Below, piece after piece: positions 11,071 to 21,606 of a stretch of 64,000 nt of DNA. The stretch is from NCBI GenBank assembly GCA_963556195.1, contig OY744525.1:26637913-26701912 (forward strand), read 5' to 3'. The position numbers were made by a program, and so were the translations under genes. How positions within the stretch are numbered: position 1 is the first letter of the stretch; each line of letters opens with the position of its first letter. Under the pieces are notes generated by a model. It was given only the letters and a program-made list of their open reading frames with translations, was not told the DNA's origin and did no database searches. The stretch comes from Sepiola atlantica (lineage: Eukaryota; Mollusca; Cephalopoda; Sepiida; Sepiolidae).

Positions 11071-12000
11071 GTCAAGTTAAATTTCCCCCGATTCCATTGA
11101 CTTTTATTGATTTCGAACCAAAACCGTAATATTCTAATCCGTTCCGTCAGCCACTTAGGCCAATTCCTGATGCATACTTCCAGAAAATATGCATTCCTTT
11201 CGTTCCCTTTCAACATTTCTTACATTTTCTTCGAGTAAGATGCTTCTCCCAACACAGTCAATTGCAGAGGAAATCGAAGACATTTTCACTCTCATGCTAA
11301 TATCTACTCCCGCAGCCCTCATAATCACTGGGGACTGTTGTTCGTGCGATTATGTTTTCACATAAACACCGTTTGTGTCTAATTTTTCCTGGTACTATTT
11401 TTCTCTGTAACCTACTATACATTTTTAACATAAATAACTAACATTTTCTAGAAATACACTTTCATTTATCTTGGCATTGCAGAATAAAGGAATATTCAAT
11501 TGGATGTAAAATACATGGACCGTTATTCCTAGTCAACATGACACTTCTCCAAATATCCGTGTCTTTTTATTTCATTTTCTATGACATTCTTCTAATCGTA
11601 TTATTCCTGTAACAGCAAGAACATTAACTATTTATTCAGATTTCGACTTTTCAGCTTACTTTTGCCATTTCCCCCCCAGATTATGGAATATTGGATTGTC
11701 TGAATAGGTATTAACGAACACATTGAAGACTACATCAAGCTATTCAAAAAATTATTATCATTAGATTTTTATTATTTATATTAAATTATTAAATAAGTTT
11801 CATATTCATATGTAAATATTACTTAGTGTGACCTTAGTGCATCTTTCCAGGTCTTACATCCTCTTTTTGGAAGGGAAATGTTATGGTCTGACATCTGATG
11901 TGTTATATTGCTTCATTTCTAAATTTCACGTAAGTACTTACTGACGTTTAAAAATGACATTTACCTTTAACAAATTATGTTTTCAAATAGTTTAATGTCT
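11071..12000. other. No recognised gene
   Basis: AT-rich with a few short open frames (for example 10980-11216 minus) that show no recognisable motif. Confidence 0.4.
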
Positions 12001-12480
12001 ATTGATAATTTCTTAGGTTTAACTTGTGAACACTCCCTCAAAACATGGTGAAATAAAAACATTTTAGACTTTACTGTGGGGGGGGGCAGTTTTAATGTAA
12101 AATAATCTCCCAGTTCCTGGCTACTCTAACTTTCTTAGGTTAAATAACAGGTGATTAATTCCAGAATAAAAATGACTAAATAAAATTTTAATTGTTTTTA
12201 AAAATCGCAGGAAAGTTAATTTACAAACTAATCACCCACTGTTCCATTTTTGTAAGGTTTTTCTCGAAAAGAAAAAAACAACAACCAAAAAGTAAAATCT
12301 CATTTTTGGGGGCCGATTATTCAGCTGAAGATGTTATTCTAAAATAATACAGATTTTTTTTATCATCCTAAAGTTTTTCCGGGTGTTCATCACATGTTAT
12401 AAACAAAAAAAGGAGAATCTCTTTTCTTTGTGTGTTTTTTTTTTTGGGGGGGGGGGTATTTAGCTGAGGGTTCTCATCTA
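12001..12480. repeat. Foldback family A relative, diverged
   Basis: GTGAACACTCCCT and TTTTAATGTAAAATAATCTCCCA on the left correspond loosely, as reverse complements, to TTCTAAAATAATAC and CCGGGTGTTCATCACATG on the right. G-rich tracts resemble those of 2942-3768. The arms are weak, so the assignment is tentative. Confidence 0.35.
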
Positions 12481-12564
12481 TAATAATAGAAAAGCTTTTT
12501 CTTTATCCGTCATTCAATGTGTCACACTTTGTTTTTTATTTGAAAATAATTTGTACAATTTGGT

Positions 12565-12690
12565 ATATTCGGACTACTGTTCTCATCTTGGGTGTTTTTA
12601 TCACAACGTTTCGGCCGATGTAACCTCCGACCTTCTTCAGTTGTACCTTGTCGAACTCAGGAATACTAATTTGTTTTATGATTTTGGCAC
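12565..12690 (-). repeat. SINE D fragment
   Basis: It contains the block GGCCGAAACGTTGTGA (minus strand) preceded by CTGAAGAAGGTCGG, and the flanking CTACTGTTCTCATCTTG (plus). The same block occurs at 14640-14760 and at both ends of 25493-25985. Confidence 0.65.
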
Positions 12691-12833
12691 ATAAGTCCAC
12701 CATGCAAATTATCCGTCGTACAAAAGACAATTTCTTCAGCAATTCTATATCAGATACGAAATGATTACGATGTTTACTTTGTAGTATATTTCAACTTCAC
12801 TGTTTAATTTTATTATTTGTTTCTTACAAAAAC

Positions 12834-12972
12834 AAAACATACTCTCCCTTAATCTTACCACTAACCCTAAGTCCGGGTGCCCCCCCCCCCCAAAAAAAAA
12901 CTCTGAACGAACCGAGAAAAAGAGTAGTTGCCAGCAGGACTTAGGCTTGGTAGTAAGGTTAAGGGAGTTTTT
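12834..12972. repeat. Small foldback hairpin
   Basis: Inverted arms CTCCCTTAATCTTACCAC / CTTGGTAGTAAGGTTAAG with a C-rich and A-rich loop. Related phrases (GACTTAGG.TTAG.GGTA) occur inside the family A foldback at about 3228-3260. Confidence 0.6.
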
Positions 12973-13049
12973 TTGTAGCTTAAAAACGCTCATCTTTAAT
13001 CATAATTTAGGATATTTACAAATTAAAAATTAAAATGAAACAGAAATCC

Positions 13050-13195
13050 GCAAAAAAAATCAGAAAAAAAAATAGCATTTGCAAAAAAATCAGAAAAAAA
13101 AATAGCATTTGCAAAAAAATCAGAAAAAAAAATAGCATTTGCAAAAAAATCAGAAAAAAAAATAGCATTTGCAAAAAAATCTGAAAAATATCAGA
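13050..13195 (+). repeat. 30-bp tandem repeat, nearly 5 units
   Basis: Units of exactly 30 bp start at 13081, 13111 and 13141 (GCAAAAAAATCAG then poly-A and ATAGCATTT), with partial units on both sides. Confidence 0.95.
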
Positions 13196-13349
13196 AAAAA
13201 TCCATCATTTGTAGGTTCTCCTTCGTCAACTATTCACTTGTAAATATGGCGGCATAGATTTTGACTGAGCTGACAGAGATATCTGTTTTGACAAAGTAAT
13301 GTTCCCGATCTTCATGATCAGTGCATCCTGTTCACAGCACCATATTGAA

Positions 13350-13545
13350 TTTAGTAGTCATTGCTCAGGTGTCTGACCAGTTGAGCTCAACTAAATAAAC
13401 TGAGACAGAAACCCAGAAAGCTGGTTTATAAGAAAGCTGGAACGTTCCATTATGCTAAGATGGGCATGTCTATTCTCTGGGTTCTGATTGGCTGCTAGTC
13501 CATGAGTGGATAATCAAAATTCTAATAAAAGCTGTAATAAATGTT
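13350..13545 (+). repeat. Dispersed repeat, contiguous copy
   Basis: Matches 10242-10261 plus 10942-11070 (GCTCAACTAAA...ACTGAG, AAGCTGGTTTATAAGAA, GATTGGCTGCTAGTCCAT) without the long TA array. Class unknown. Confidence 0.7.
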
Positions 13546-13989
13546 TATATACATTTTTGTTTGATCTTTCTGCTTACTAATAGTATAAATGTTGATAACA
13601 TTTTATTTTTCATGCTGTTCAGATGTGGCCGTTTGGCAGTAATAGCACTATGCATACTGGTTCCAGATACACGGGATATCTTTGCTTAGTGAAAAGTAAA
13701 ATCACTCATATTTCTTACCATTGTTCTTGCAAAATATGGGACAATATCAAGAAGTGGCCATGTTTCTAAAGAAATCTTTTCTATTCTCGTCTTTCTTCTG
13801 CCACAATTATTCCAGTGCCATTGTCTTTTTTCCTAACTCTGGACTGAAGTCTTTTGGACGGATTGTAACACGCCTGATTGAAACGTTTTAGCTCAGTGCA
13901 ATGACTGGTTTCTTACCAGTATTTTAGTACCAGCCATGGATTTTTCCATGGTTATCATTCTGACAACCTAGGAACTTGCCTGAATCATT
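13546..13989. other. No recognised gene
   Basis: No coding or repeat signal that I can name. Confidence 0.4.
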
Positions 13990-14125
13990 AAACCCTTCTT
14001 TGTAGGAATGAGGTATGGTTAGACTCGATCCTAGGAAGTCCACTCTCCCAGACGTTATCACGTCTTTTTTAGGATGGTAGTTTATTAACAATCGTCTTTG
14101 AAGGTTCGTGTGGCGGCCACTCGAC
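13990..14125 (+). repeat. Older snRNA-headed SINE, left part (host of a nested copy)
   Basis: AATGAGGTATGGTT, CCTAGGAAGTCCACTCTCCCA and TTTATTAACAATCGTC are the diverged body of the older subgroup. It stops at 14125, where a younger full copy begins, and resumes at 14472-14600. Confidence 0.7.
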
Positions 14126-14471
14126 GTTCTTGGCCTTTTGGCTAAGATCAAAGTGTAGTATCTGTTCCGATGGATACTGCACCCTATAGACTGGTATTGT
14201 CTTGGCCTTCGGGGCTTGATTTACGCCGGTCTATGGGTCTGTCCTGTGCAGTTCTAGGAGGTCCACCCTCCCAGGCTTCGCTTCCCCCGTTTGGGGAGGA
14301 GTAAGTTTATTGCTTACTGCCTGAGGCGCCCCTACCGGGGAATGCCGACGGGGCTGCCCAGGCAATTTTTAAACCCCACTTTCCCGACCCGACCTTGGGT
14401 CACATCTTACTTGTGGGAGTAAGATAAAAACTGGCCTTATGCCTAACTCCTGGAGAGGAGTAAATCAATAC
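14126..14471 (+). repeat. snRNA-headed SINE, best full-length copy
   Basis: Positions 14126-14170 match the first ~44 nt of U2 snRNA almost base for base (TTGGCCTTTTGGCTAAGATC, then AAGTGTAGTATCTGTTC), including the GTGTAGTA branch-site recognition segment. Resemblance to U2 then stops. The body has a paired CCTATAGACTGG...CCGGTCTATGGG segment, CCTGTGCAGTTCTAGGAGG, two paired GGGGAGGAGTAAG-type segments, CCCTACCGGGGAATGCCGA, and a tail CTGGCCTTATGCCTAACTCC. It is not a U2 gene: the Sm site and the rest of the snRNA are absent. Confidence 0.88.
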
Positions 14472-14600
14472 TCCTATCGGGGGAGTCCGATGGACCCGCT
14501 GATTTCTATTTATGTACCAGTCAGAGTGTCCTCTTAGGGAAGCTGATTTTTTCTACTTTCCGGCCTTGCTACAATCTGAAACAAGTAAATAAAGAATGGT
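14472..14600 (+). repeat. Older snRNA-headed SINE, right part
   Basis: ATCGGGGGAGTCCGATGGAC, CAGTCAGAGTGTCCTCT and AAGCTGATTTTTTCTACTTTCC are a diverged version of the family's 3' body. They continue the fragment at 13990-14125 after the nested copy. Confidence 0.6.
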
Positions 14601-14636
14601 CTATATATTTTCTGTTTCGGAATTTTTTAGATAAGG

Positions 14637-14960
14637 ATTGATAATTTGTATTATCCGGACTACTGTTCTCATTTTGACTGTTATTTTCACAACGTTTCGG
14701 CCGATGTAACCTCTGATCTTCTTTAGGTGCGTCTTGTTGAACTTGGAAATCTTTAAGTCGAACTCGGGAATCTGTACAGAATTTTGAACGGAGCCCTTTA
14801 TTTAATCTACGGCGTAGCTTGCTCTCGTTCTGTCAGCCATGACTGGGTAGAAGTCTTAAATAATTCGTAATTGTATTCTTAGTCTCGCCCGCACTGAGGA
14901 TTGAACCTTCAACCTCCAGAAGACTGTAACTTAGAACTGATTATTACTTTAGCACTTACA
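14637..14960 (-). repeat. SINE D with tRNA-like B box
   Basis: On the minus strand, GGTTCAATCCTCAGTG (about 14892-14907) matches a pol III B box, and CGGCCGAAACGTTGTGAA lies downstream at about 14685-14705. The family is shared with 12565-12690 and 25493-25985. Confidence 0.6.
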
Positions 14961-15129
14961 TTGGTTGCGACACTGGTCCTTGCGACACGTTGTGAAAATA
15001 ACATGAGAATAACATAACAAATGTTACCACTGTTGATCGAGGGAAGAGTCGGTGCTTATTTACATTAGGACCCACACTAACTTTGAACTGTCGTTAGGGT
15101 TAGGGTCATGGTCAAAGTTAGCGTTGGTC

Positions 15130-15565
15130 CTAATCTAACAAAGTACCGAAGAGTCTATGAGGCATGTGTATGCAGTGTGATTATGTATGGGAGTGAAACC
15201 TGGCCATTGAAGCTTGAGGACATGCATTGCATGGAGGGAAATGATATGAGAATGATACGATGAATGTGAGAGTTAAAGACAGGCTTAGTTCTGATGACCG
15301 TATAGGGAGGTGTGTGTAGAACAAAAGACTTTGCTGATATGGCTACATTGAAAGAATGGATAAGAGTTTCTTGGGTTAGTAGATGTAGAATAGTTGAGGT
15401 AGCAGGGTCAGTTGGCAGGTATAGGCCAAGGTAAACATGGGAGGAAGTGATAAGGATGGACTTGAAAGAAAGAGGGATAAATAAAAACCTGTTCAGAGAT
15501 AGTTTAGTTTGGAAGTCGATTTCTAAAAGCCGTCCAACACATGTTAGCATGAAAAACAGATATTA
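15130..15565 (+). pseudogene. LINE reverse transcriptase C-terminal remnant
   Basis: Translating the plus strand gives VYEACVCSVIMYGSETWP and, after several stops and shifts, WEEVIRMDLKERGIN and WKSISKSRPTH. This is the conserved C-terminal tail (thumb and beyond) of an animal non-LTR retrotransposon RT. A second copy of the same family is at 61170-62060 on the minus strand. The element runs straight into a (GAT)n tract, apparently its 3' tail. Only the last ~140 codons remain. I cannot settle the clade (RTE/CR1-like is my guess). Confidence 0.8.
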
Positions 15566-15566
15566 A

Positions 15567-15656
<90 letters not shown>
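15566..15656 (+). repeat. (GAT)n tail of LINE
   Basis: About 30 GAT units directly after the LINE 3' end. The 61-kb copy has a short version of the same tail at 61165-61175. Confidence 0.95.
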
Positions 15657-15658
<2 letters not shown>

Positions 15659-17519
15659 TTGTATCAGAAATGGGTGTTTTTCTTCTGCCTTTCTGTTTCC
15701 ATAGTCCGTGTTTAATTTTTTTTTAAATATCTATTTTTGTTTTCTATTTCATTTTTTACTTTTTTTTATTTTGGTGTGATTGTTTCTCTCGCCCTCTTTT
15801 TTATTTAAAAATATTTTTCTGCATTTTAATTTTATTCGAAAATAAACGAGAAAGATGCCGAATTCATATTGTCTTTATCCTTTTCGAATCCTCAGAACAA
15901 AACATGTCTGCATGAACAGCGATTGGGAGAGAACAATGTCGTCATGATTAGCATCGGTAAGCAGGCGATCATCGGAACAATAAAAATGTTAGGTTGTCAG
16001 GTGGTGGATGCCGAGGAGGGTGGGGGTGTTGAGGTGGTGATTAAAGTAAGAACAGGGAGTTCCCTGCCACTTAAGCAGGGGCGAGGGCGGGAGTAGAGTG
16101 TCACAGTCGGAACGGAACGAAAGAATGGTTCACGTCTGCCAGTTGGTATTTGGTGAATAGTGCCAACAAAATGAGTCAAAGAATAGAGCCTCCCTTCTTT
16201 CCTCTGAACGCTCATAAGTGAATGCTTACATATAAAAGTAAAAAGAAAGAAAAGAGAAACTTGAACAAACAAAAGAAAAACTAGTGAGAGATTGGAGAAT
16301 CAAATTAAAGTCGATGAAGACATTGAAAGTGAAAGTGAAAGTGAAAGTGAAAGTAGAAGAATCTGTGAGTAGAAAATAACAAGCGTCTATTGATATACAT
16401 TTTATTTGTGTGTTCGTTTTCAATTCGATTTCTTGTTTTGTTTTTATTTGAAAACTTTATCACAAAGTCTTATACTTTCTTATTTTCTGTGTCAATTTCT
16501 TCCCAAAGAATACCCCAGCGTTTTCGTGTTCTCCGTTCCAAGACAGTGGTAAGGGATTCATTCTACAGCTTTTGTTCATTTCTTTTCCTTTTTTTTATGT
16601 TATCTGTACAATCAGGGATAGAGGAGTTGTTCTCTAATTAAATTACTTGGTCGATCTCATCTTTTTGATTTCTTTCATTGACTGTTTTTGTTCATTTTCC
16701 ATATTATTTTCTTTATTACTTTCTTCTTAATAAATGTTGTGGGGGGGGGGGGCTTTGATTTTTTTAATTTTTTTTTTTTACCCCAAATCATCTCTGCAAT
16801 AACTTCTGGTTCAACAGAAACAAGAAGCTCAATTTTGATCCAACTGCTGAGACTTTTTGAATGATATTTGAGCGGAAGAAACGGGTTCAATGTTTTCAGA
16901 ATCAACCAAGTGTTGCTTTGTTTTGTCGTCACAATCTTTTTAAAGACAGTATTTAAAGCTCCCAAGATATCTGATTTTTTGCTTGTATTTAAATTTCTTG
17001 ATTTGTTAGTATCATTTTCTACTGAGAGCTGTTTAAATTTTTTTTTTTTCATTCACCCCATTTCCTTCAATGTATTATCTCTTTGTAAAGGTGGTCACTG
17101 AGTTTCAACTATGGGTACAATAAGACATATTTCGTCTTTAAAATTCTTGTGAAGTTGTAAATTTATCTAGTCAGTTTCTAGTGTACTTTCACTGCAAGCG
17201 ATACTTAAGGAGCAACTTATATAGTAATCTATTGCTAATTATGCATATCAATTAGCCAGTATCACCACAGAAATGAAGGATAGTAAAGCAATTTAAGTGA
17301 CCTAAAAATCTATGTTTGTTTGTTTTTAATAAAATAAATACTTTATATGCATGGCTATTCAAGTCCAACATGTTAAAATCCGACAAGATAACTGTATGTG
17401 TTAGGAGAAGAAAAGGGTAGATATATATTTTCTGTTCTATAATAAAGGCAAATATATAAACGATCGTATGCAAACTGTTGTTTAAATTGAATTCTGAAGA
17501 CTATGTCATAATTAAGTTT
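15657..17519. other. No recognised gene; small (GAAAGT)n tract
   Basis: A GAAAGT hexamer repeat lies at about 16325-16355. Several open frames (for example 15869-16096, 16390-16641, 16868-17101) have no recognisable domain and no neighbour context. I found no gene here. Confidence 0.4.
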
Positions 17520-17537
17520 ACCTAAGACATATGTATA

Positions 17538-17597
<60 letters not shown>
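17520..17597. repeat. (TA)n microsatellite
   Basis: TA run that borders the left end of the mariner-type remnant. Confidence 0.9.
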
Positions 17598-17601
<4 letters not shown>

Positions 17602-17699
17602 GATTTATAAGTCACTTAGCTATTTATTTTTGAAATTCTAAAGTTAAAAAATACGGTAATACAAAACAGAAAGTTTATTCAACAAATTCATTTATGGGA

Positions 17700-17810
17700 G
17701 TTTAAAATTACAGCCAATTTTCAAAATTCCCACCTTCTTTCTGCATGCATAGCTCCATTCTTTTTTGCAAGGAATTTACGACTCTTTGTAACATATTTGA
17801 TTGATTATGA
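17700..17810 (-). pseudogene. Transposase C-terminal fragment (mariner-like)
   Basis: Minus-strand translation ends in VVNSLQKRMELCMQKEGGNF. It resembles the C-terminal end of mariner-related transposases, in which a short R..L..R...C....G..F-type segment precedes the stop. Only about 30 residues remain. The same short piece (AATTTACGACTCTTTG) recurs at about 17986. Confidence 0.5.
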
Positions 17811-17974
17811 AATAAATATATATAGAAACAAATATATAAACGAACAAATTTAAAATAACAAATAGCAGTAATTAGAGAGTAAGATAACAATTATCAAAAG
17901 TTCATAGTATGTTTGTGCTTCATATGGTAATCATTCTAAATAGCTAAGTGAAGTAACTCATGAATCACCCTATA

Positions 17975-18136
17975 TAATTTACGACTCTTTGTAGCATATT
18001 TGATTGATTGAGTGTTGTGCGAAGGAGGCTTTCTGTTCACATCACGTTTCCATTGCCTTTCAACAAGTGTGGAAGATTCATCAATTTTGGCCATATTAAT
18101 AACAATAAAAATTCGCTCTTCAATTGTAAATGACAT
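17975..18136 (-). pseudogene. Transposase N-terminal helix-turn-helix fragment
   Basis: The minus-strand frame starts at 18136 with MSFTIEERIFIVINMAK and continues to WKRDVNRKPPSHNT. This is the pattern of the N-terminal DNA-binding helix-turn-helix (DUF4817-like) found in mariner-related transposases: an E(R/E)..IV...Y/A opening and R.F/W+R....+.PS. After about 45 codons it passes into the C-terminal piece. The catalytic core is deleted. Confidence 0.6.
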
Positions 18137-18342
18137 ACTGCCTGAAAAAAAAGCACATATGATGATTTACACAAATTTAAATAAATAAAAATAAATAAAT
18201 ATATAAACAAATATATAAACGAACAAATTTAAAATAACAAATAGCAGTAATTAGAGAGTAAGATAACAATTATCAAAAGTTCATAGTATGTTTGTGCTTC
18301 ATATGGTAATCATTTTAAATAGCTAAGTGACTTATGAATCAC

Positions 18343-18346
<4 letters not shown>

Positions 18347-18395
<49 letters not shown>
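18347..18395. repeat. (TA)n microsatellite
   Basis: TA run between the mariner remnant and the Penelope-like flanking repeat. Confidence 0.9.
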
Positions 18396-18398
<3 letters not shown>

Positions 18399-18975
18399 TC
18401 AGCTTAACTTTATTCGAATTGGCCTTAGCGGCGCTTGCATCTAACCAGGAAGTTATGGTTTGCACATAAGAACCCTTAATTGGACATTATAATATTCAAC
18501 ACTAAGTGAGTTTTCTGAACTTTTCATTTGATTTGGTTTTTCTATCGTTTTATTAATTTGCATACACCTTGGATACACTTTTTCCGGTCATGTACTGCAT
18601 CGATAGTAAACAAATTTCCCGCCTGGATAACTTTTTCGTTTTTGGACTACCATTAACCACAGTGATTGTTTTTTAATCAACCTCATTGACATCTTTCTTG
18701 AAGCTGTTTTAAACTTTATGACTTGGATGAACTGTATAAGTTTAACAAAAAAGTGTGTTTTGGGCTGATATATTTGATGTTTTATATACTTTTATCTATT
18801 TTATATATTCTTTTATATATTTTCAAAGTTTAATTTTATTACCTGCAATAATGTCATTGCGGTAATGGTCCTCTGAGGAGAAGATTTTCTTTGAAAACCT
18901 ATGAGTTAAGGACTTTAAAGTACTTTGCTTGAACTTAGAATTGCAATAAAATTTGATCCACACCTTATTTTATTC
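18396..18975 (+). repeat. Penelope-like flanking repeat (pLTR), copy 1
   Basis: About 580 bp, matching 21607-22203 in the same orientation from TTTATTCGAATTGG to the AATAAAAT before the end. The two copies flank the Penelope-like pol remnant, as the pseudo-LTRs of Penelope-like elements do. It contains a hammerhead motif at 18867-18914 and ends close to an AATAAA-type signal. Confidence 0.75.
18867..18914 (+). ncRNA. Hammerhead ribozyme motif, family A copy 1
   Basis: Stem I GGTCCT (18867-18872) pairs with AGGACT (18909-18914; five Watson-Crick pairs plus one wobble). The core is CTGAGGA (18873-18879). Stem II is GAAGA/TCTTT with a 3-nt loop (18880-18892), then GAA (18893-18895). Stem III AACCT/GAGTT (18896-18907) is weakened by a mismatch and a wobble. 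The predicted cleavage site is after A18908. Penelope-like elements are known to carry hammerheads in their pLTRs. An upstream hairpin GCAAT/ATTGC (18845-18860) is also shared with copy 2. Confidence 0.75.
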
Positions 18976-19029
18976 TTTCACTTTATCTAATGCTATATAT
19001 ATATATATATATATACATATATAAACATA

Positions 19030-20555
19030 AGTTTAAAAATATAAAAGGGGGCCTATACAGAGACGATGCGCTATTTGTCTATGATGAGAGGCCTAGAAGG
19101 TATAGCAAAACAATTAAAGCCTTGCATGACTTTTTCAGAAATTTCGGCCTATCCATAACTGTTGATCCTGAGAGGAAAACTTCTAACTTCTTTGATATCA
19201 CCCTTAACCTCAATGCCGAATTATATAGCCCCTTCCATGAACCTAATCTAACTCTTTTTTATGTACACAAACTATCTAACCACCCAAAAGCTATAATCAA
19301 TTCAATAGTTCCGTCGGTTTCCAATAGAATCTCTAGGCTTTCCAAAACGCACAATTTTATAACAATGCCTTACTTAACTCAGGATATTCTAAAAAAAATA
19401 ACTTATAACCAGAACAAACAAGAAGATACAAGTGTAAATATTATTACACACAATATGACAACTAGCAATAGGAGCCGGACCAAAAGAAATGTAAATAACC
19501 GTAGACAGCAGAGGCATTCCATCAAACCTGATGAGAATGAGCAACATATAGATAGTCCCACACCGACTTCACATAAACGCCTTAGAAGGAAAAACAACAT
19601 TTAGTTTAACCCACCTTTTAATAACAACGTTAAAACCAATATTCCTAAGGAATTCTTTAAAATATTAGAAAGCTCCTTTAAATACCCACATAAATATAGC
19701 TCCATACTTAATAAAAACTCAATCAAAATTTCCTACTCTACTATGCCTAACATAGCCCAAACAATAATCTCAGCAAATAGCAAAAAAATTAAATCTATCC
19801 AATCCAATGATAGTTGTTCAAATCCCATAAATACATGCAACTGCAGGCGTACCATGATTGCCCATTGGATAATAGATGCACATATTCTGACATTGTGTAT
19901 GCTTGTTCTGTAACTGAACTAAATAATTCTACAATGAACTCTAGAGATCACATAAATACAGCCCCTAATAAAACTCCACAACTGAGCATTATGACTAATT
20001 TGCACCATAATGCTATACCTAATAATTCTACTATCCATCTTCCACCTCAGCAAGCCGAAAAGGATCTTCTAATGGTAGTTAATGATAATGCTAACAATAA
20101 TATACAATCAATTAGACAACCTAATCCATATCATGAAAATACAGTAAATAGAAGTAGACCCGTGAATAGGAATATAAATGGCTCAGGAACAATAGTAAAC
20201 CCTAAGATACACACTTATATTGAGGCCACAGCAAATTTAATAAAAACCCGCATATCTATGCATAATTACTTCTTCAATAGCGATGTCGGCAACAACAAAA
20301 CATCACTGACTACTTTAGTTTAAAATTTAAGATCCAAAAATATTCCACACAGTATAAAATGGTCTATCCTAAAAAAATCAAACTCTTATAACCCAGGATC
20401 TAGATCTTGCGGTCTATGCAATTCAGAGGCCGTGATGATTGCCACTGCACCTAAACGTTTAAATTTAATCAACTCTAGAAATGAATTAGTTTCCAAATGT
20501 CGCCATAGGAGGAAATTCAAGTATGCACAATGGAGCCCACCACCAAACCCACCGT
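19030..20555 (+). pseudogene. Penelope-like retroelement pol: RT end plus GIY-YIG nuclease
   Basis: It opens at the RT catalytic motif as GGLYRDDALF, followed by GLSITVDPERKTSNFFDITL and a conserved SNHPKAIINSIV segment. A TAG at 19602 replaces the Trp of an otherwise conserved IWFNPPF motif. Translation continues through FNPPF..NVKTNI, a cysteine-rich CNCRR / DCPLDNRC segment (with a frameshift inside it) and the start of a GIY-YIG-like domain (IVYACSV). The second half (TYIEATANLIKTRI) comes only after ~95 Asn-rich residues. It ends with GSRSCGLCNSE, SKCRHRRKF and a stop near 20555. The RT fingers and palm before YRDD are missing. Lineage within PLEs is uncertain. Confidence 0.75.
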
Positions 20556-21009
20556 AGCTGATTGAGTGTCGGGACTGGGGTTGTCCAGTTTTGGAAATGC
20601 GTTTGTTAAATCCTCCCTGCCTAAAAGGTTTAGACTTTGAAAATGCCTAAATATTTCTTTAAATTTTTTAAGTTGCAAAAGTCTAAATTTTTAAATTTTA
20701 AATATTTTTACAACTTCTTAATTTGAAAAATTAAATCTTAAATTAAACTATTAAATTATTAAATTCTAAATATTTTAACATCTTCGTAATTATTAATTTC
20801 ATAAATCTTCTAAATTATTTGATAGGGCTAGATCTGTGACATTTGTTTGTATGCTTAAGGCAGACGATCAGGTAGCTATTTTGGATGGGAAGGTGATTAG
20901 AGGCTTTGACCTAAATTTAGAAATCCTGTCCCGGTAACCTAGACTTATGATTTGACCCAGACAAGTAACATCCGGTGTGCATATAATTGATTTAACATTT
21001 ACTTGGCAC
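20556..21009. other. Element 3' region, no coding signal
   Basis: AT-rich, lying between the pol remnant and the inserted SINE. It is probably the untranslated part of the Penelope-like element. Confidence 0.35.
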
Positions 21010-21373
21010 AAGTCTGGAAGTAAGTGTAGTATCTGTTCCGATGGATACTGCACCCCTATAGACGGATGTCGTCTTGTCCTTCGGGGCTTGATTCCACCTG
21101 TCTGTGGGTTTGTCCTGTGCAGTTCTAGGAGGTCCACCCTCCCAGGCTTCGCCTCCCCTCTTTGGGGAGGAGTAAGTTTATTGCTTACTGCTTGAGGCGC
21201 CCCTACCGGGGAATGCCGACGGGGCTGCCCAGGCAATTTTTAAATGGCCAGAGTGCTCACCTCTCGAGCGCTGGCTTTTAACCCCACTTACTCGACCCAA
21301 GCTGTGGTCACATCTTACTTGTGGGAGTAAGATAAAACTGGCCTTGTGCCTAACTCCTGCAGAGGAGTAAATA
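21010..21373 (+). repeat. snRNA-headed SINE, full body
   Basis: The U2-like head is reduced to AAGTGTAGTATCTGTTCC (21022-21039). The complete body with CCTATAGACGG, GTGCAGTTCTAGGAGGTCC, CCCTACCGGGGAATGCCGA and the tail CTTGTGCCTAACTCC follows. It is very similar to the copies at 14126 and 38262. It sits inside the Penelope-like element and so inserted later. Confidence 0.85.
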
Positions 21374-21606
21374 AATATCTGTCAATATATGATGACGTTT
21401 TTTCTCTGTTAATGTAGACATTCAACATCCGTTCTGATAACGTCGTTTGAAGAAGTAGGTATTCAACGACTTTAGTGTGGCCTTCTTATTAGGGAGAAGA
21501 GGTTCTGTTTACTTGGCTTGTGGGAGAGTGATTATCTTCGAATGTAACTTTATTCATTGGAATAATTTTTATCGGACCTGGAAGAAGAAAATGGCCGAAT
21601 ACATCT
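21374..21606. other. Unclassified, between SINE and second flanking repeat
   Basis: No motif recognised; probably part of the Penelope-like element. Confidence 0.3.

Larger units (their letters stand above)
17598..18350 (-). mobile_element. Mariner-type transposon remnant with duplicated end
   Basis: The left end GGGTGATTTATAAGTCACTT (17597-17622) is mirrored by AAGT..CTCATGAATCACCC near 17945-17968 and by AAGTGACTTATGAATCACTC at 18325-18346. Positions 17825-17970 and 18200-18346 are near-identical direct repeats of ~148 bp. Between and around them are pieces of one transposase in minus orientation. The arrangement suggests two overlapping deletion derivatives of the same element. Confidence 0.7.

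Noticed and set aside
14126..14170. A U2 snRNA gene
   Set aside because: Only the first ~44 nt match. The Sm site and the 3' stem-loops are absent and a SINE body follows.
15090..15112. Telomere-like GTTAGGGTTAGGG
   Set aside because: Only two units inside unique-looking sequence; too short for an interstitial telomere claim.
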